Shown here: positions 1-11,400 of the stretch, in pieces | Layout of the letters: the number at the start of each line of letters is the position of its first letter | How positions within the stretch are numbered: the first letter of the stretch is position 1 | NCBI GenBank assembly: GCA_001275005.1 | Contig: JWZX01002844.1 | Location: 1 to 31,836 of the forward strand | Direction: 5' to 3' | Length of the DNA: 31,836 nucleotides | Source: Chrysochromulina tobinii | Taxonomy: Eukaryota; Haptophyta; Prymnesiales; Chrysochromulinaceae | Notes under the pieces: model-generated | Databases searched by the model: none | What the model saw: only the letters and a program-made list of their open reading frames with translations | Told to the model about the DNA's origin: nothing | Program-made: the position numbers and the translations under genes

Positions 1-632
1 GGCCTGGGCTGCGGCGACGGCGGCGGCGACGGAGGCGGGGGCTTGGGCGGCGGCGACGGAGGCGGGGGCGAAGGTGAGGTGGGAGGGGTGCAAGCTGCAG
101 TCTCGTGCTTCATGAGCTGATTGACGTAGCTCGCGTAGGCGGGTACCGATCGAGTGTTGGCAAAACGTGCGTCCACAGACACGCACAACATCCGGCGGGT
201 GGCCCCGCCAGGCCAGCTACTGGTCGTTGTACCCCCGGTGTTGTGGTGATACGCTCCGTTTGAGTCCAGCTGACAGCCGAGAAGACCTTGGAGCGAACTA
301 TCCAGCACTGTAGTTGAGTTCGAGGTTGAATCCATGGTCGCAACCTCCTCGCAAAAAGCAACGCCCGCACCGAGAGACTGACTCATCGGGCAGAAGCCCG
401 GCGTTGTGCACGTGCGGTGGCAAATCACGCCCTGCAATGCAAGGTTTGGACAGCTGGCCGTGGCAAGAGCTGAAGTCCATCCAGCCGGGTTGGTAGATGG
501 CCCTGGCTGCAGCTCAAAGCAGAGACCCGCGGCGTTTTTGGTAGCACAGCTGATAGCCACAGCCCCAGGGCAAATCATAAAGGCAACGAAGACGACAATA
601 CTTCGTACGACGACAAGGTACAAGGATTCCAT
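1..632 (-). CDS. Secreted Ser/Pro-rich (pherophorin-like) protein, N-terminal part, cut by window edge
   Basis: Reading the minus strand from an ATG at 632, the frame stays open for 210 codons to the window edge, so the 3' end is missing. The first ~27 residues are a hydrophobic signal peptide ending near AVAIS-C. A Cys-rich domain of about 160 residues follows (conserved CHRTCTTPGFCPMS and CQLDSNGAY), then the start of a Ser/Pro-rich stretch (PSPPPPSPPPKPPPPSPPP). The same order is seen in the complete gene at 12403-15783: over the 58-residue block from GCQLDSNGAY to QLMKH, 51 residues are identical. By analogy with hydroxyproline-rich algal wall proteins it is probably an extracellular or cell-surface glycoprotein. 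Whether it also has the paralogue's membrane anchor and cytosolic tail cannot be seen. It diverges from the PGK gene across ~950 bases. Confidence 0.8.
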   Translation of the reverse strand, partial: MESLYLVVVRSIVVFVAFMICPGAVAISCATKNAAGLCFELQPGPSTNPAGWTSALATASCPNLALQGVICHRTCTTPGFCPMSQSLGAGVAFCEEVATMDSTSNSTTVLDSSLQGLLGCQLDSNGAYHHNTGGTTTSSWPGGATRRMLCVSVDARFANTRSVPAYASYVNQLMKHETAACTPPTSPSPPPPSPPPKPPPPSPPPSPQPR

Positions 633-1578
633 TGTGCTCTGGCTGGGAGCCCGACGTGGTGAGATGAAACGGTTTCGGGCACTTGGAAAGCATGCAAACC
701 AAGAGTCTTGTAGAATCGGAAAGCGAAGTGCTGAAGTCTAGTCAAGCAAACCAAGTTCAAGTTCAAGTTCAAGTTCAAGTTCAAGTTCAACTCTCCCTAT
801 TCTCTTCGATCTCTATCACTGGACTCCGAGGGCACGCAGGCTAGCACCCTCGACCCTGTGGCGTGTCTCCTCATGGTCTCCTTCCTGCTCGTGCTCCTTC
901 CGTTGTGTCTCATCATCTCCGTCGACTCTCACCCCTTGCTCTCACCTCCCCTGCTAGCCTCGAGAGCACATTCGATAGGCTTCCTTTAGGTTGTCTGTTC
1001 ACTGTTGTTTATGATATTATGAAGTACCGGTAACTTGAACTTGCAAACCACGGCAACGCCTTTTGAGAACTCCGCGACCGCCCGCGCGCGCGAGCGAGGC
1101 CGAGTCCGGTGATGTCGGCGTGGCGACCACCCTGGCGACCAAATCGCGTGGCGATCAAGCATTAATCAAGCATTCTTTGCGGGGCTCGCCTTGGGGCTCG
1201 CCTTTTGTAGGCTCGCCGCTCATCAAGCATCCTCGTTGACCGCCTAAAAGGCGAGCCGAGCAAGAGTGGGGGACAGATCTCTGGGGGGGCGGAGGGGTTT
1301 CGTGTAAACATGCTCGCATTCTCGAAGTAAAAGATTCTCCTCCTTGAAGCCCCCCGCGATCTCGTCTCGCACGTGATCAAACCAAGGTGCGGCCGCGATA
1401 TGCCTCGCGAGCGGCGAGCTTCCATCCGCACGCGCACGGCAATGCAGGCCATACCAAAGCCCAACGATGGCTCCAATCAGCTCTCCATGTCTCACTGCTG
1501 CGCTCTGAGCAATCGCCGCTCGCGCTGCTCATCGCATGTTCTCGCACGGTGTACCCGCGCAGACACCTCCCAATCAAA
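633..1578. other. Intergenic region between divergent genes
   Basis: I see no convincing coding frame here. It holds the 5' flanks of the left-edge gene (-) and of PGK (+). Visible items are a hexamer repeat at 753-790, a pyrimidine-rich stretch at about 791-960, and short direct repeats of GGCTCGCC at about 1184-1217 beside repeated ATCAAGCAT words at about 1153-1230. No clear TATA box is placed relative to either start. Confidence 0.6.
753..790. repeat. Hexamer microsatellite (AAGTTC)n
   Basis: Just over six uninterrupted copies of AAGTTC lie about 120 bases upstream of the left-edge gene's start codon. Read on the minus strand the repeat would encode alternating Asn-Leu, but no gene supports that frame. 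Confidence 0.95.
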
Positions 1579-3129
1579 ATGCTGTACAAGACCCTTCAGT
1601 TCGCGTGCGTCGCCGGCGCTGCCTCCTTCACCCTCCCGACCGCCCACGTTGGCTCGAGCCAGGTGTCGCGCACCTCGGTTGTGGAGATGAAGAAGAAGTC
1701 GGTGCGTGCGCTGCGCAAGAAACCGTGCCCTGCCTGCGTGCCTGCTTACTTGCTCATGCTCGGCCAGCCACTCTGCCTGTGTGCGTGCATGCGCTCTCCG
1801 TGCTGACGGCAACGCTGCCTGTCTGGCCTACCTGTCTGCCTGCGTTCCTGTTTGCCTGGCCGTCTGGCCGACCTGCCTGTGTGCGTGCACGCGCTCTCCG
1901 TGCTTAACACATGCCATGGATTGTGGCGACTTTGGACGCAGGTCGGCGCCCTCACCGAGGCTGACCTCAAGGGCAAGCGTGTGCTCGTGCGCTGCGACCT
2001 CAACGTGCCGCTCGACGGCAAGACGATCACCGACGACACGCGCATCCGCGCGTCGGTGCCCACCGTCAAGTACCTCGTGGAGAAGGGCGCGAAGGTGCTC
2101 CTCACGTCCCACCTTGGCCGCCCCAAGGATGGCCCCGAGGACAAGTTCTCGCTCGGCCCGGTCGCGCCGCGCATGGCGGAGCTGCTCGGCAAGCCGGTCA
2201 GGATGGCGCCCGACTGCATCGGCGATGCCGTCAAGAAGTGCGTGGACGAGATGCAGAACGGCGATGTGCTGCTCCTCGAGAACTCGCGCTTCTACAAGGA
2301 GGAGGAGAAGAACAAGCCCGAGTTCGCCGAGAAGCTCGCGTCCAACGCCGACCTCTTCGTCAACGACGCGTTCGGCACCGCGCACCGCGCCCACGCCTCG
2401 ACTGAGGGCGTGACCAAGTACCTGAAGACCTCGGTCGCCGGCTTCCTGCTGCAGAAGGAGCTCGACTACCTGGACGGCGCTGTCTCGGAGCCCAAGCGCC
2501 CCTTCGCGGCCATCGTCGGTGGCTCCAAGGTTTCGTCAAAGATTGGCGTGATCGAGTCGCTCATGACCAAGGTCGACAAGATCGTCATTGGCGGCGGCAT
2601 GGTCTTCACCTTCCTCAAGGCGCGCGGCCTCGAGACTGGCGCCTCGCTCGTCGAGATGGACCAGCTCGAGCTCGCCACCAAGCTCGAGAAGATGGCCAAG
2701 GAGAAGGGCATTGACTTCATCCTCCCCTCGGACGTCGTCATTGCCGACAAGTTCGCGGCGGATGCGGCCACTCAGATCGTCAAGGTGAACGCGATCCCCG
2801 AGGGCTGGATGGGCCTCGACAACGGCCCGATGGCCACCAAGGAGATCATTGAAAAGCTCTCGGACTGCAAGACCGTCATCTGGAACGGCCCGATGGGTGT
2901 GTTCGAGTTCGACGCCTTCTCCAAGGGCACCTACGACGTTGCCGAGGCCCTCGCCAAGCTGACCGGCACGGGCTGCACCACCATCATCGGTGGCGGTGAC
3001 TCTGTCGCTGCGGTCGAGAAAGCTGGCCTCGCCGACAAGATGTCGCACATCTCCACCGGCGGTGGCGCCTCGCTCGAGCTTCTCGAGGGCAAGGTGCTGC
3101 CCGGTGTCGCCGCGCTCCAGGAGGCCTAA
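1579..3129 (+). CDS. PGK: Phosphoglycerate kinase, plastid-targeted
   Basis: Catalyses reversible phosphate transfer between 1,3-bisphosphoglycerate and ADP; in a plastid it runs in the Calvin cycle direction. I read two exons, 1579-1701 and 1942-3129, joined in phase 0 across a 240-base GT-AG intron (GTGCGT...GACGCAG), giving 436 residues. Exon 1 encodes a leader, [20 protein letters not shown], with a hydrophobic core and the A-S-F cleavage context of secondary-plastid bipartite leaders, followed by a Ser/Thr/Lys-rich transit-like segment. The mature part has the usual length and motifs: [68 protein letters not shown] and STGGGASLE. Codon use is strongly GC-ending, fitting high expression. 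Identity is certain; plastid location is inferred from the leader. Confidence 0.96.
1773..1904 (+). repeat. Direct repeat inside the PGK intron
   Basis: A 32-base word beginning CTGCCTGTGTGCGTGC occurs at 1773-1804 and again at 1873-1904, exactly 100 bases apart and with one mismatch. The segment between is made of degenerate CTGCCTGTCTGGCC-like words, so most of the intron looks like decayed tandem repeat. Confidence 0.9.
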
Positions 3130-3721
3130 GCGGCCTGCGCTGACGGCTCAGATACGGCGCGCGAATGCCTCGTCGGCCCAGTGGCCCTCTCTTTTTTGGC
3201 GCGGCGCCGCCCTAGCATGGAGGTCCTACGGACGGGGGTGCGGTATGATGCTGGGCGGGGATGCACACGTCCTATCTAGAAACCATATATATATATACCA
3301 CCCACACAGCTCAGAGAGTGCAGAGCGAAAAGACCGCCGGGGATGCGGATGGTCGCCGCTCATATGTCGCCGCTACGCCGGACGGACGTACTGCCGGCGG
3401 CGTCCCGCGTGAGCCGCAGCGCGTTACGACGTAATCTCGTACCATCGCTCGGGCGGGGAAACCTTAAGCCTTAACGCGCCCGGTTTCAATTTGCGTTATA
3501 TCGTGCTGGCTGTGCTGCCCCCGGGTGACAACGGGGGCCCTCGGCTGCGGCGCTTTCCGCGTTACTTTCCGCGTGTATGCCACCCCTCGCCGGGCGGCCC
3601 ATGGGCGCCGCCTGCGCAACGCCTGCTCCCTGCTGCAGGGGGCCTGCGGCTGCGCGCGCCTCTCAGGTCATCGCCACGACACACGCATGCAGTCCACAGT
3701 ATGTACTCAGATGCACGCACT
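3130..3721. other. Intergenic region between convergent PGK and SGNH genes
   Basis: No gene that I can support. It should contain both 3' ends. A simple (AT)6A run lies at 3285-3297; it could resemble a TATA element but no gene starts just downstream, so I treat it as simple sequence. Confidence 0.6.
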
Positions 3722-5281
3722 CTAGTGTGGCACAGCGGGCTGTTGGGGCCCATGTCCTGCCTGCATCTGCGCCACGTGCGCCATCTTCTGCGCCTGGCGT
3801 TCCGTTTTGGCACGTTCCGATGGTCCGAGATTGTCGAGCGCCATCGGCTTGGGCGCAGGGTCCCCTGCGCCCTTCGCCCTATTCACCATGGAGAAGTCCC
3901 GTGTGCCTTGGATTCCGGCTTGCCCCTTATCCTCGAACATTGCATTCAACTGGTGCGATATATAGTCTCCACTGGGATTCGGCATGCCTTCGGCTGCTGG
4001 TCTTTGCTGCTGGCTGTACACGCCAAAGACCTTCACCTGGCCGACCGCGCCGCGAGCGTTGGGGCCAGATCGCACCCAGAGCAGGCCCGCATCGGCGGGG
4101 CTGATGCCCGCATCGACGATGCACTGTTGCGACGTCTGCTTCGTCCACACTAAGTCGACAGTGCGCCACGCACTCGGCGCTGCTGGAGCGCTCTGTGCGC
4201 TACCCGAGGAAAAGGCGAGCTCCGCGCTGCCTACGTTCTCATAGGAGCATAGGAGCGCGGCGAGCACTCGTGATCTTGGTGGGACGCCGAAAGCCACACT
4301 GGACGCCCTCTGGCTCGCCGCCCATCCCGCCTTGCGCATCTGCTCATTGCTTGCGCCGCGCGACGGGGCGATGGCTTGGCTTTCAAAGCCACGCAACTCG
4401 AAGCCAGCACGGTGCGTAGGCTGGAGCTGATCGCAGCCGGCCCAGTCGCACGTGTGGCACAGCCAATCGGCATGGGGGCTGTCCCACGCGGGCAAGTACG
4501 CTGGCGGCGGCAAGTTCGGCGACGCCATCTGGCGCCTCTCGTTCAGAGCGCGCATTACCAGCAGCGCCGCCGCTGCGTGCCCTACGGGGTCAGGATGGTG
4601 CATGTTCCACATGACGCTCGTGTCGATACGTGGGCCGAGAAGCGCTGCGATGGAGAGCTCCTGCACGCCGTAGTGCCTGGTCACGGGGCTGTAGAGGCCG
4701 TCGCAGGGATGCAACCTTTCCTTGCTCGGGCAAATGTAGAGTACGAGAGGCACTGTGTTCGGACGAGTCCGCCTCACGTGTCGGATCAGCCGTTCCATGG
4801 ATCCAAGGGGATCGAGCTCGATTTCAGTTCTTTGACCGCCCTCGCTTCGAGTCGAGACGATCGTTTCCGTGTGCCACGTCCCAAAGTGGCCGTCATTTAC
4901 CGCATATTCGATGACTAGGAAGTCAGTTTGCTCTGGCAGGAGCTCATCGACGCAGAAGGACGGCAGTGCCACACCTGTCGCCGGAATGGCTCGATTGTAC
5001 ACTGTCAAGCCCTTTGCCGACAGAAGCTCTGGGTAGGATTTGCCGATTTGCACAGAATCGCCAAATGAAATGGAGCCTCCGAGGATTCCAATTTTGAGGG
5101 CCTTATCGGCTTGATCGTACTGACGATCGATGTTCTGCTTGAGCTGCTGAAGCGTAGATTCATCAACACCTTTGTGTAGTTTTTGAATACTATGTTCGTC
5201 CTCGTGACGACCATCCTGGGATGGAATACGGAGTGCACCAGCCAATGCCGCCAATGTCGCGACACACGCTGGCAGTGCCAT
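3722..5281 (-). CDS. Secreted SGNH/GDSL-type hydrolase-like protein
   Basis: I start at the ATG at 5281 because it opens a clear signal peptide (MALPACVATLAALAGALR); the frame extends upstream to an ATG at 5356 whose 25 extra residues would spoil it. The product has 519 residues and no intron. SGNH blocks are visible: GILGGSISFGDS (~65-76, nucleophile Ser in GGS), NRAIPATG (~96-103, oxyanion Gly), EYAVND (~125-130, oxyanion Asn) and MHHPDPVGH (~227-235, the His block). At the place where the family usually has D-x-x-H-P the sequence reads N-M-H-H-P, so the acidic catalytic residue may be absent or supplied elsewhere. The C-terminal half, including VGQVKVFGVYS (~430), looks like an added beta-rich domain. 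SGNH enzymes cleave esters, often acetyl groups on polysaccharides; the substrate here is unknown. It lies downstream of, and on the same strand as, the myosin gene. Confidence 0.8.
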   Translation of the reverse strand: MALPACVATLAALAGALRIPSQDGRHEDEHSIQKLHKGVDESTLQQLKQNIDRQYDQADKALKIGILGGSISFGDSVQIGKSYPELLSAKGLTVYNRAIPATGVALPSFCVDELLPEQTDFLVIEYAVNDGHFGTWHTETIVSTRSEGGQRTEIELDPLGSMERLIRHVRRTRPNTVPLVLYICPSKERLHPCDGLYSPVTRHYGVQELSIAALLGPRIDTSVMWNMHHPDPVGHAAAALLVMRALNERRQMASPNLPPPAYLPAWDSPHADWLCHTCDWAGCDQLQPTHRAGFELRGFESQAIAPSRGASNEQMRKAGWAASQRASSVAFGVPPRSRVLAALLCSYENVGSAELAFSSGSAQSAPAAPSAWRTVDLVWTKQTSQQCIVDAGISPADAGLLWVRSGPNARGAVGQVKVFGVYSQQQRPAAEGMPNPSGDYISHQLNAMFEDKGQAGIQGTRDFSMVNRAKGAGDPAPKPMALDNLGPSERAKTERQAQKMAHVAQMQAGHGPQQPAVPH

Positions 5282-5498
5282 TGTTGCTTCGCACGCGTCC
5301 GCCGTCCCCCCCGAGCCCGACCACCAGGAAGAAGCCCGAGCGCGTGAAGTTCGCACTCCTGTGAACTATAGAACCAATAACTGTGAACTGACCCGAAGCC
5401 GACGACCTCGCACCCAATAACTGCGACCAATAACTCGCAGTTATGAAAGCGGACGGCGGCGCCGGTATGGTGTACACGCGTCAACTCAGAGACCGCTT
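5282..5498. other. Spacer between the myosin 3' end and the SGNH gene, with direct repeats
   Basis: About 220 bases containing at least three copies of the word CCAATAACTG or close variants between about 5371 and 5434, and GTGAACT repeated at 5362 and 5383. This is the likely promoter or 5' leader of the SGNH gene. No recognised factor site can be named. Confidence 0.5.
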
Positions 5499-8400
5499 TC
5501 ATTCTGCCTCTTCTCTCCAGCTGACCAGGCCGGCCTTCCCCCGCACTGCCCGAAACTCCGAAATGGACTTGTGCCGGTCGCTCAGCAGCTTCGTCGCATT
5601 GCCAGCGGGCCGTATGCTTGAGGGTTGCTTGCTAAAGCCCACGCGCTTGGTGGCGTTGCCGGATACCTTGCTGTCTGCCCCACCGGCCACCATGCGAGAG
5701 GCCCATGAGCTGCGCTCGTTCCACTTCGCTGCCGGCGTCGTGAAGTACGAGCGCGCGCCGCCCGGGGTGACCTTTTCGCGTTGAGCAAACTGATCGGCGT
5801 ATTGCTGCAGCCGCGCCATCATCTCGTCGCCCTCGCGCGTGAGCAGAACAAGCCTGCCCCGCCTCCGGTGCAGCTTCATCGCCCGACTCGAGCGCTCACT
5901 CAGTAGCGCCCCCCCGGGGGGGGTAGTCGAACTATCGCCGCCGCCGGTGCGCGCCGTCGTGGCCGCGCGCCGCATCATGATGGTGTGCAGGTCCATCTGG
6001 GTGGGAGACACGAGCAGCTGGAGTACGAGCGAAGCGGCGCCATACGGCCCGTGCAAATCGCCGCTCGTGCGCTGGCTCTCCTCTTCCGTGGCATACGCGT
6101 GCGGGACGGACGACCAGCCGACTATCGTGTTCTCGCGACTCTCGCTCACAGTCTGCCACTCGAACAGGAAGCTGCCGAGACGGCGCGGTCGACTCTCGAG
6201 GGAGTGCAGGTACACGCCAGAATGGCTGAGCGCCACGAGCACCGGCTGCACCGGCTGCCCATAGCCGGCCCACACGCTGGCCGTGTGCAACGAGCCGAAG
6301 GATAACGGCTCGTCTGCGAGTCGATCGCGTAGGATGCGCTCGGCCGACTTTTGGGTGACGACCACCTGACCTTTGGCATCGAAGTTGACGCCAAGTGCCT
6401 CCTGGCGTATGAGCCGAACGATCTGCGCCGTGTCGCTCAGCACGCCGTCCCACTTGTCCAGCGGCTGCTTGAGCAGTATCTTATAGCGCTGGCGGAGTCG
6501 TTCAAGCATGCGTTGCTCGTGCCGGAGGCTGACGCCGTCGCCACCGACGACGCCGAGTACGTCCACGCTGCCGCCGCCGCCGATGGATTGATCAAAGTGC
6601 CCGTCAACCGCCCCCCCGGTGCTGCCTCCCCGGTTCCATCCCCCCCCCCCGGCACTGCTCTCTTGGTTGCCAAACTGCTCCATGAGCAGATCAGGGGGCA
6701 GCACGGTGGAGAGTTCTTTGGCCGTGAGGTCGAATTCTATCGTGGGCGGCGTCTTGCCTCCTCTACTCGCGGACTGGAGGGTGTTCTGCACCAGGTTGAA
6801 CAGCGGCGAGTGCCCGGGACGGCGCGACCCACGCACGTGCATCTCACGCAGCGCCAGCACGCACGCGAGATCGAGGAGCTCGTCGGGCCGAAGCGCACGG
6901 GTCAGCCGCCCATCGAGGAGATCGGATCTCGCCTGCGCCATCTCGAGCTCGGCCTCAAACACGTTCGTGCTGCCACGCGAGCCGTTCGAGTAGATCTTGC
7001 GGATCACCAGCTCGAAAGCGCCCGGTGGCACCGCAGGCGAAGCGCCGAACTCTCGCCGCGCAGTCAGCTCCCAGCGCATGATGAGCTGATCGAGGAGCGG
7101 CTCATGCAGTGGCAGCTGGCGCCAGATGAGTTCCGTCCGGCGGGCGCCGCTCGCGCCGGCACCGGACCCGTCCTTGGATGGGCTCTTGGGCAATGGGCTT
7201 GCTGGCGAGCTGCCGCCGCTGCTGCTGTCCAACATGGCGCCGCTGCTGCTGCCCCAGAAGTCACCAACATGGCGCCGTGAAGGCGACGGTGAAGGCGAAC
7301 TTTCGGGCCGTAAAGGCGACTTTTCGTCGACGCCGTGGGCGGCACCTGCGCGGCCTGCGCCGCCGGGCGCGCGCCGCTGCACCTCGAAAAGCGCCCAGTC
7401 GCCCGGGTTCTCCACTAGGGGCACGGTGGCGCCGTCGGCCATGGTGACCATGCGATTGCGGCAGAGTAGCCGGACGACGTCGGTCGAGGTGGTGTTCTCG
7501 CCGACGGAGCACTTGTAGACCTTGCCATCCATCCATCGCACTGAGATGTGCTTATCGGAGAAGACGGGACTCTTCGGGTAATTGAGCATACACTGCCTCG
7601 TGAGTGCTTGTAGCCACTCATCGGCGACCGCTCGCGGCGCAGCCAAGCGGAGGACCTCGCGCCCAGATCGCATCTCGAATTTGGGGCAGCTCAGCAGCAT
7701 GAGTTGGAGCTCGTGATCCTCTGCGGGCTCGTCACTGTGGTGCGTGCCAGCGGAGCTGAGGATCTTGGAGCGCCGATCCTCGCCATCTGCGCCCGAGGCG
7801 CACAGCTCAGGCGAGAAGAAGCGCAGCGTGAGCTGCCCCTGCCCCGCCGGCGCAGTCGATTCGCCACCGACCATCATACCCTTGACTTGATCGCGCGTCC
7901 GGTACCAGCGCAGTTGTCCATCGTCCGTGAGCACAAAGTACCGGCGCCCCCAGATGCCTCCGTGCAGCCGGCGCAGCAAGAAGCCCTCTTTGATGATGCC
8001 GCCGTCGCCGCTCGTGCTGTCCCGACGGAGATTGGTGCCGGAGGGGAGCGGCAGGCTGAAGTTTCCAGTCCTCGGTCCTCCAAGCCCGGCCGGCTTGCTG
8101 TCCGCCTGTGAGACGCGGTTGTCGGCAGCCTGGCCGCCATCTGCGTCGGCGCTCTCGGCCAGTCGCGGCTTGACAATGTACTTGTCGATCAAGCGGCAGT
8201 CGGCGATGGCCGCGCGCAGAGTCTGTATGAGCTCAGCCAACGACGTCGATCGCAGCGGTGAGCTACCGGTACGCCTGGCCTGTGGTGAATCACCGTTCTG
8301 CGCAGTCGGGGTCTCGTCCTCGACGCTGTGGGAGCAAAAGACGACGCGATGCCGCGCCGCCAGCCCCGACCCCCCCACGAATCCGCCAACGTCGGCATGC

Positions 8401-11400
8401 TCATCGACAGGCGTCCCTCGCAACGTTTCGGCGCCGCCGACAGCCCAACGCCACCAGGCTAATTTGGCTTCGGCAGCACGGAGCAAGCGGAGGCGCTCCT
8501 CCTCCTCGGGGTTGTGCTCATGTACGAGCGTCTGCGTTTGCTCAAGTACCACTTGCTCGATGGCGTTGTCCTCGTCGATGCCAGAAATGATAGGCCTTCG
8601 AAAGCTTTTGAGAGAGCCTTTGGCTTTGGCGCCATTCTTGCCGGCGGGTTTGGAGAGGGTTCCATTCGAAACCTTGCAGCATGTGAGTGGGAAGACGCCC
8701 ACGACGGCGTCGTACTGGATCGTATGAGGCTGTTCCAGATGTTCGCCCCCCTCCTCGAGAACGAGCGTCCCCCTGACGAGTGATGCGACAAGCCTCCGAG
8801 GCGGTGTCTCTTCAGTCGCGTGTTTGACGCGGTGTCTTTTCAACAGCCGCCGCACCGGCGACTCCCCGCCGTGCTCGTTGGGGTCGATCGGGTCGTCGTT
8901 GGGGTTGATCGTCTCGAGGCGCGCCCACACAAGCGCCGACCAGCCGTGCGTCGTGTGCTGCGGCAGCTTGCCAAGCTCATCCCCTTTCTTGGCCAGCCGC
9001 CCCGCCAAGCGCACTTGAACGCCACTGCGGAGCCAAAGCATGTTAGCGAGCACCATCGCGCTCAGCTGCGAGTGAGACGCCTGGTTGATGAGCTCCTCTG
9101 GGCTCGCGGCGAGCCGCTCTCGTTCGAACTGCAGCTGCTTGCGCTGCTCGGGCGTCAACCCATGCAGCACCTTGGAGACCTCCTTCGGCGACGCTCCCTT
9201 CAGGAGCAGCCCCTTTTGCTCGAGGTAGAAGGAGAGTGCGACGGACATGGTGAGCGAGATGGTCGTCCCGGTCTTCGCGCTTGTGATCTCGTCCAAGAAG
9301 CCCTCGCCCTCGCGTCGCAGCACCTCGCGGAAGCGATCGGGATGCTGCTTGAGCTCGCGAGCGCGCATGCGCGCTATCTTGACAAGCGCCGCATGCTGCA
9401 GCACTTGCGTCTTCTCACGGATGCCTTCGTACGCCCGTCGAGTGCGAACGCCGCGCAGCAGGTGCTGAATGCGTCTCGCGTACTTCTGCTTGAGCTTGAA
9501 TTGCTTGAACGTCTTCCTCATCTTCCAGTATCCCTGGATCCGTATTGCGTACTCACTCAATCGCATCTCGCGGATGTGATCGAGCAACGCGAGGACCTCC
9601 TCATTGGCCATGAAGACGAGCGTGCGCCCCACGCGCCACGTTTCGCTATCGATCCCCGACTGGCGCAGCAGCTTTAAGCACTGCTCGCGCATCGTGCTCG
9701 CGCGCAACGCACCGACGTCGTGCGCGCAGATCTTGTAGTGCGAGAAGAAACGCTCGAGGGGCCTACGCACGTAAAGCCCTGCCTTGCGGACCTTGGTCAC
9801 TTCGAGTGTGCCAGAGTAGCCAAGTTGGAGCAGCATCAACTCGTCGTCAAAGTCGCCCGCACGGAGCGCGTGGTTGGGCTTGAGGCATCGGATGTAGTGG
9901 TGGTCGGTCTGGCCAAGCATGTCCATCAACAAGTTCAGTGACTCTCCGAAGGATTCAGAAACGGTCTTCTTACGCGTGCGCTTCCCGCCGCCAGCGCCGC
10001 CGCCGCCAGCGCCGCCGACGCGCCCCTTCTTGCCTTTCTTATCGGGCGATTCGCTGGCAACGCGTTGCGCATCCAGGACGGCGACCTCCGTTCGCCGGCT
10101 CTCGGCAAGCGCCAACGACTTGAGCTCGTCGAATCTCGTGTGCTGCTCTATCAGCGCCTTGATCATTGGCGAGAGCTCGTCCTTGTTCTTCTCGATGAAG
10201 CTATCGATCGTGTAGGAGACCTCGCCCGCAAAGTGACGAATGACGAAGCTGCCGGGCACCTTTGGCTTGCTGTAGAACTTATTCGTGGGCGGTTTGTCGA
10301 ACTTGCTGTGCATGTTCTCGAGCAGTGCCGCGTCATTGGTGGCGGTGCGCTTTTGGCACTCATCATCGACCAAGGAGAGCACGCCGCCCGGCTTCTTGGC
10401 GATCAGCTCAATGATCTCCTTGTTGTCGAAGTAGTCGATGGATGACCACTCGATGTCCTCGTTCGCGTAGAAGCGCTGCTCGACCTCGAAGATGTGCTCG
10501 ATGAAGATCTGATGCAACCTCTCGTTGGTCAGGTTGATGCACAGCTGCGGGAAAGAGTTGATCTGACCTTTGGAGTTGAAGTTCTCGAAGCCGAAGATGT
10601 CGAGCACGCCGATGCAGCGCTCCGCCTCCTCGGGCGGCACGGCGATCGACTCGTTGATCTTCTTGACGCACCAGGAAAAGGCGAGCGAGTAGATGAGCAT
10701 GCAAAGCGAGCCTAGCGCCGCCGTCGCCTTTGCCGCCGACAGCTGCTGCTCAATCTCGTCGAGACCTACCGTGAGCGTCGTTTTGGTGAGCGCAGCCACG
10801 AGCTGCTCGCGGGTTACCTGCAGCAGCGCGCACACGAGCTCGAGCTGCGGCTCGTTGCTCACGGCGGCGCCTTCGGTCGAGCCGCCGCCCTCGGGGTTCG
10901 TGAAGTCCATCGTCTGGAAACGCACGTTGCCCATGTGCATGACGATCGCCACCATGCAGTAAAAGTGGTTGCGCTGCACATCGCTGAAGCCGAGCTCGGA
11001 CAGCGCGGCATGCATCGCTGCCATCTCGCCCTCGTCGTCCCAGCTCGTGACGCGCTCGATGGTCCCTTGCTGGTTCAGGATCGCATACTGCTGCCAGTCG
11101 TTGAGGATCCGGCCGGCCGAGCGCACCTCAGAGTTCGCTTTGCTGAGCATGTAGAAGATGTGGTAGTTGCGTTCGCCCGGCATGTGCTGCACGATGCGCG
11201 GCTTCTCGAGCAGATAGGTCGAGGTGCGCGCGCCCATGATCTGGCCCTGCCAGTCGAATTGGATGTCGAAGTGCTTGCCGAAGCGCGACGAGTTGTTGTT
11301 GCGCACCGTCTTTGCGTTGCCGATTGGCTCCATGATCGGGTTCGTCTTCATCAACTTCGTGGCCACCGTGTCGCCCTTGGTGGACCTTTTGCCGGCCGTA

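Noticed and set aside
3285-3297. TATA-like (AT) run as a promoter
   Set aside because: No plus-strand gene begins downstream; the frame there is antisense of the SGNH gene.
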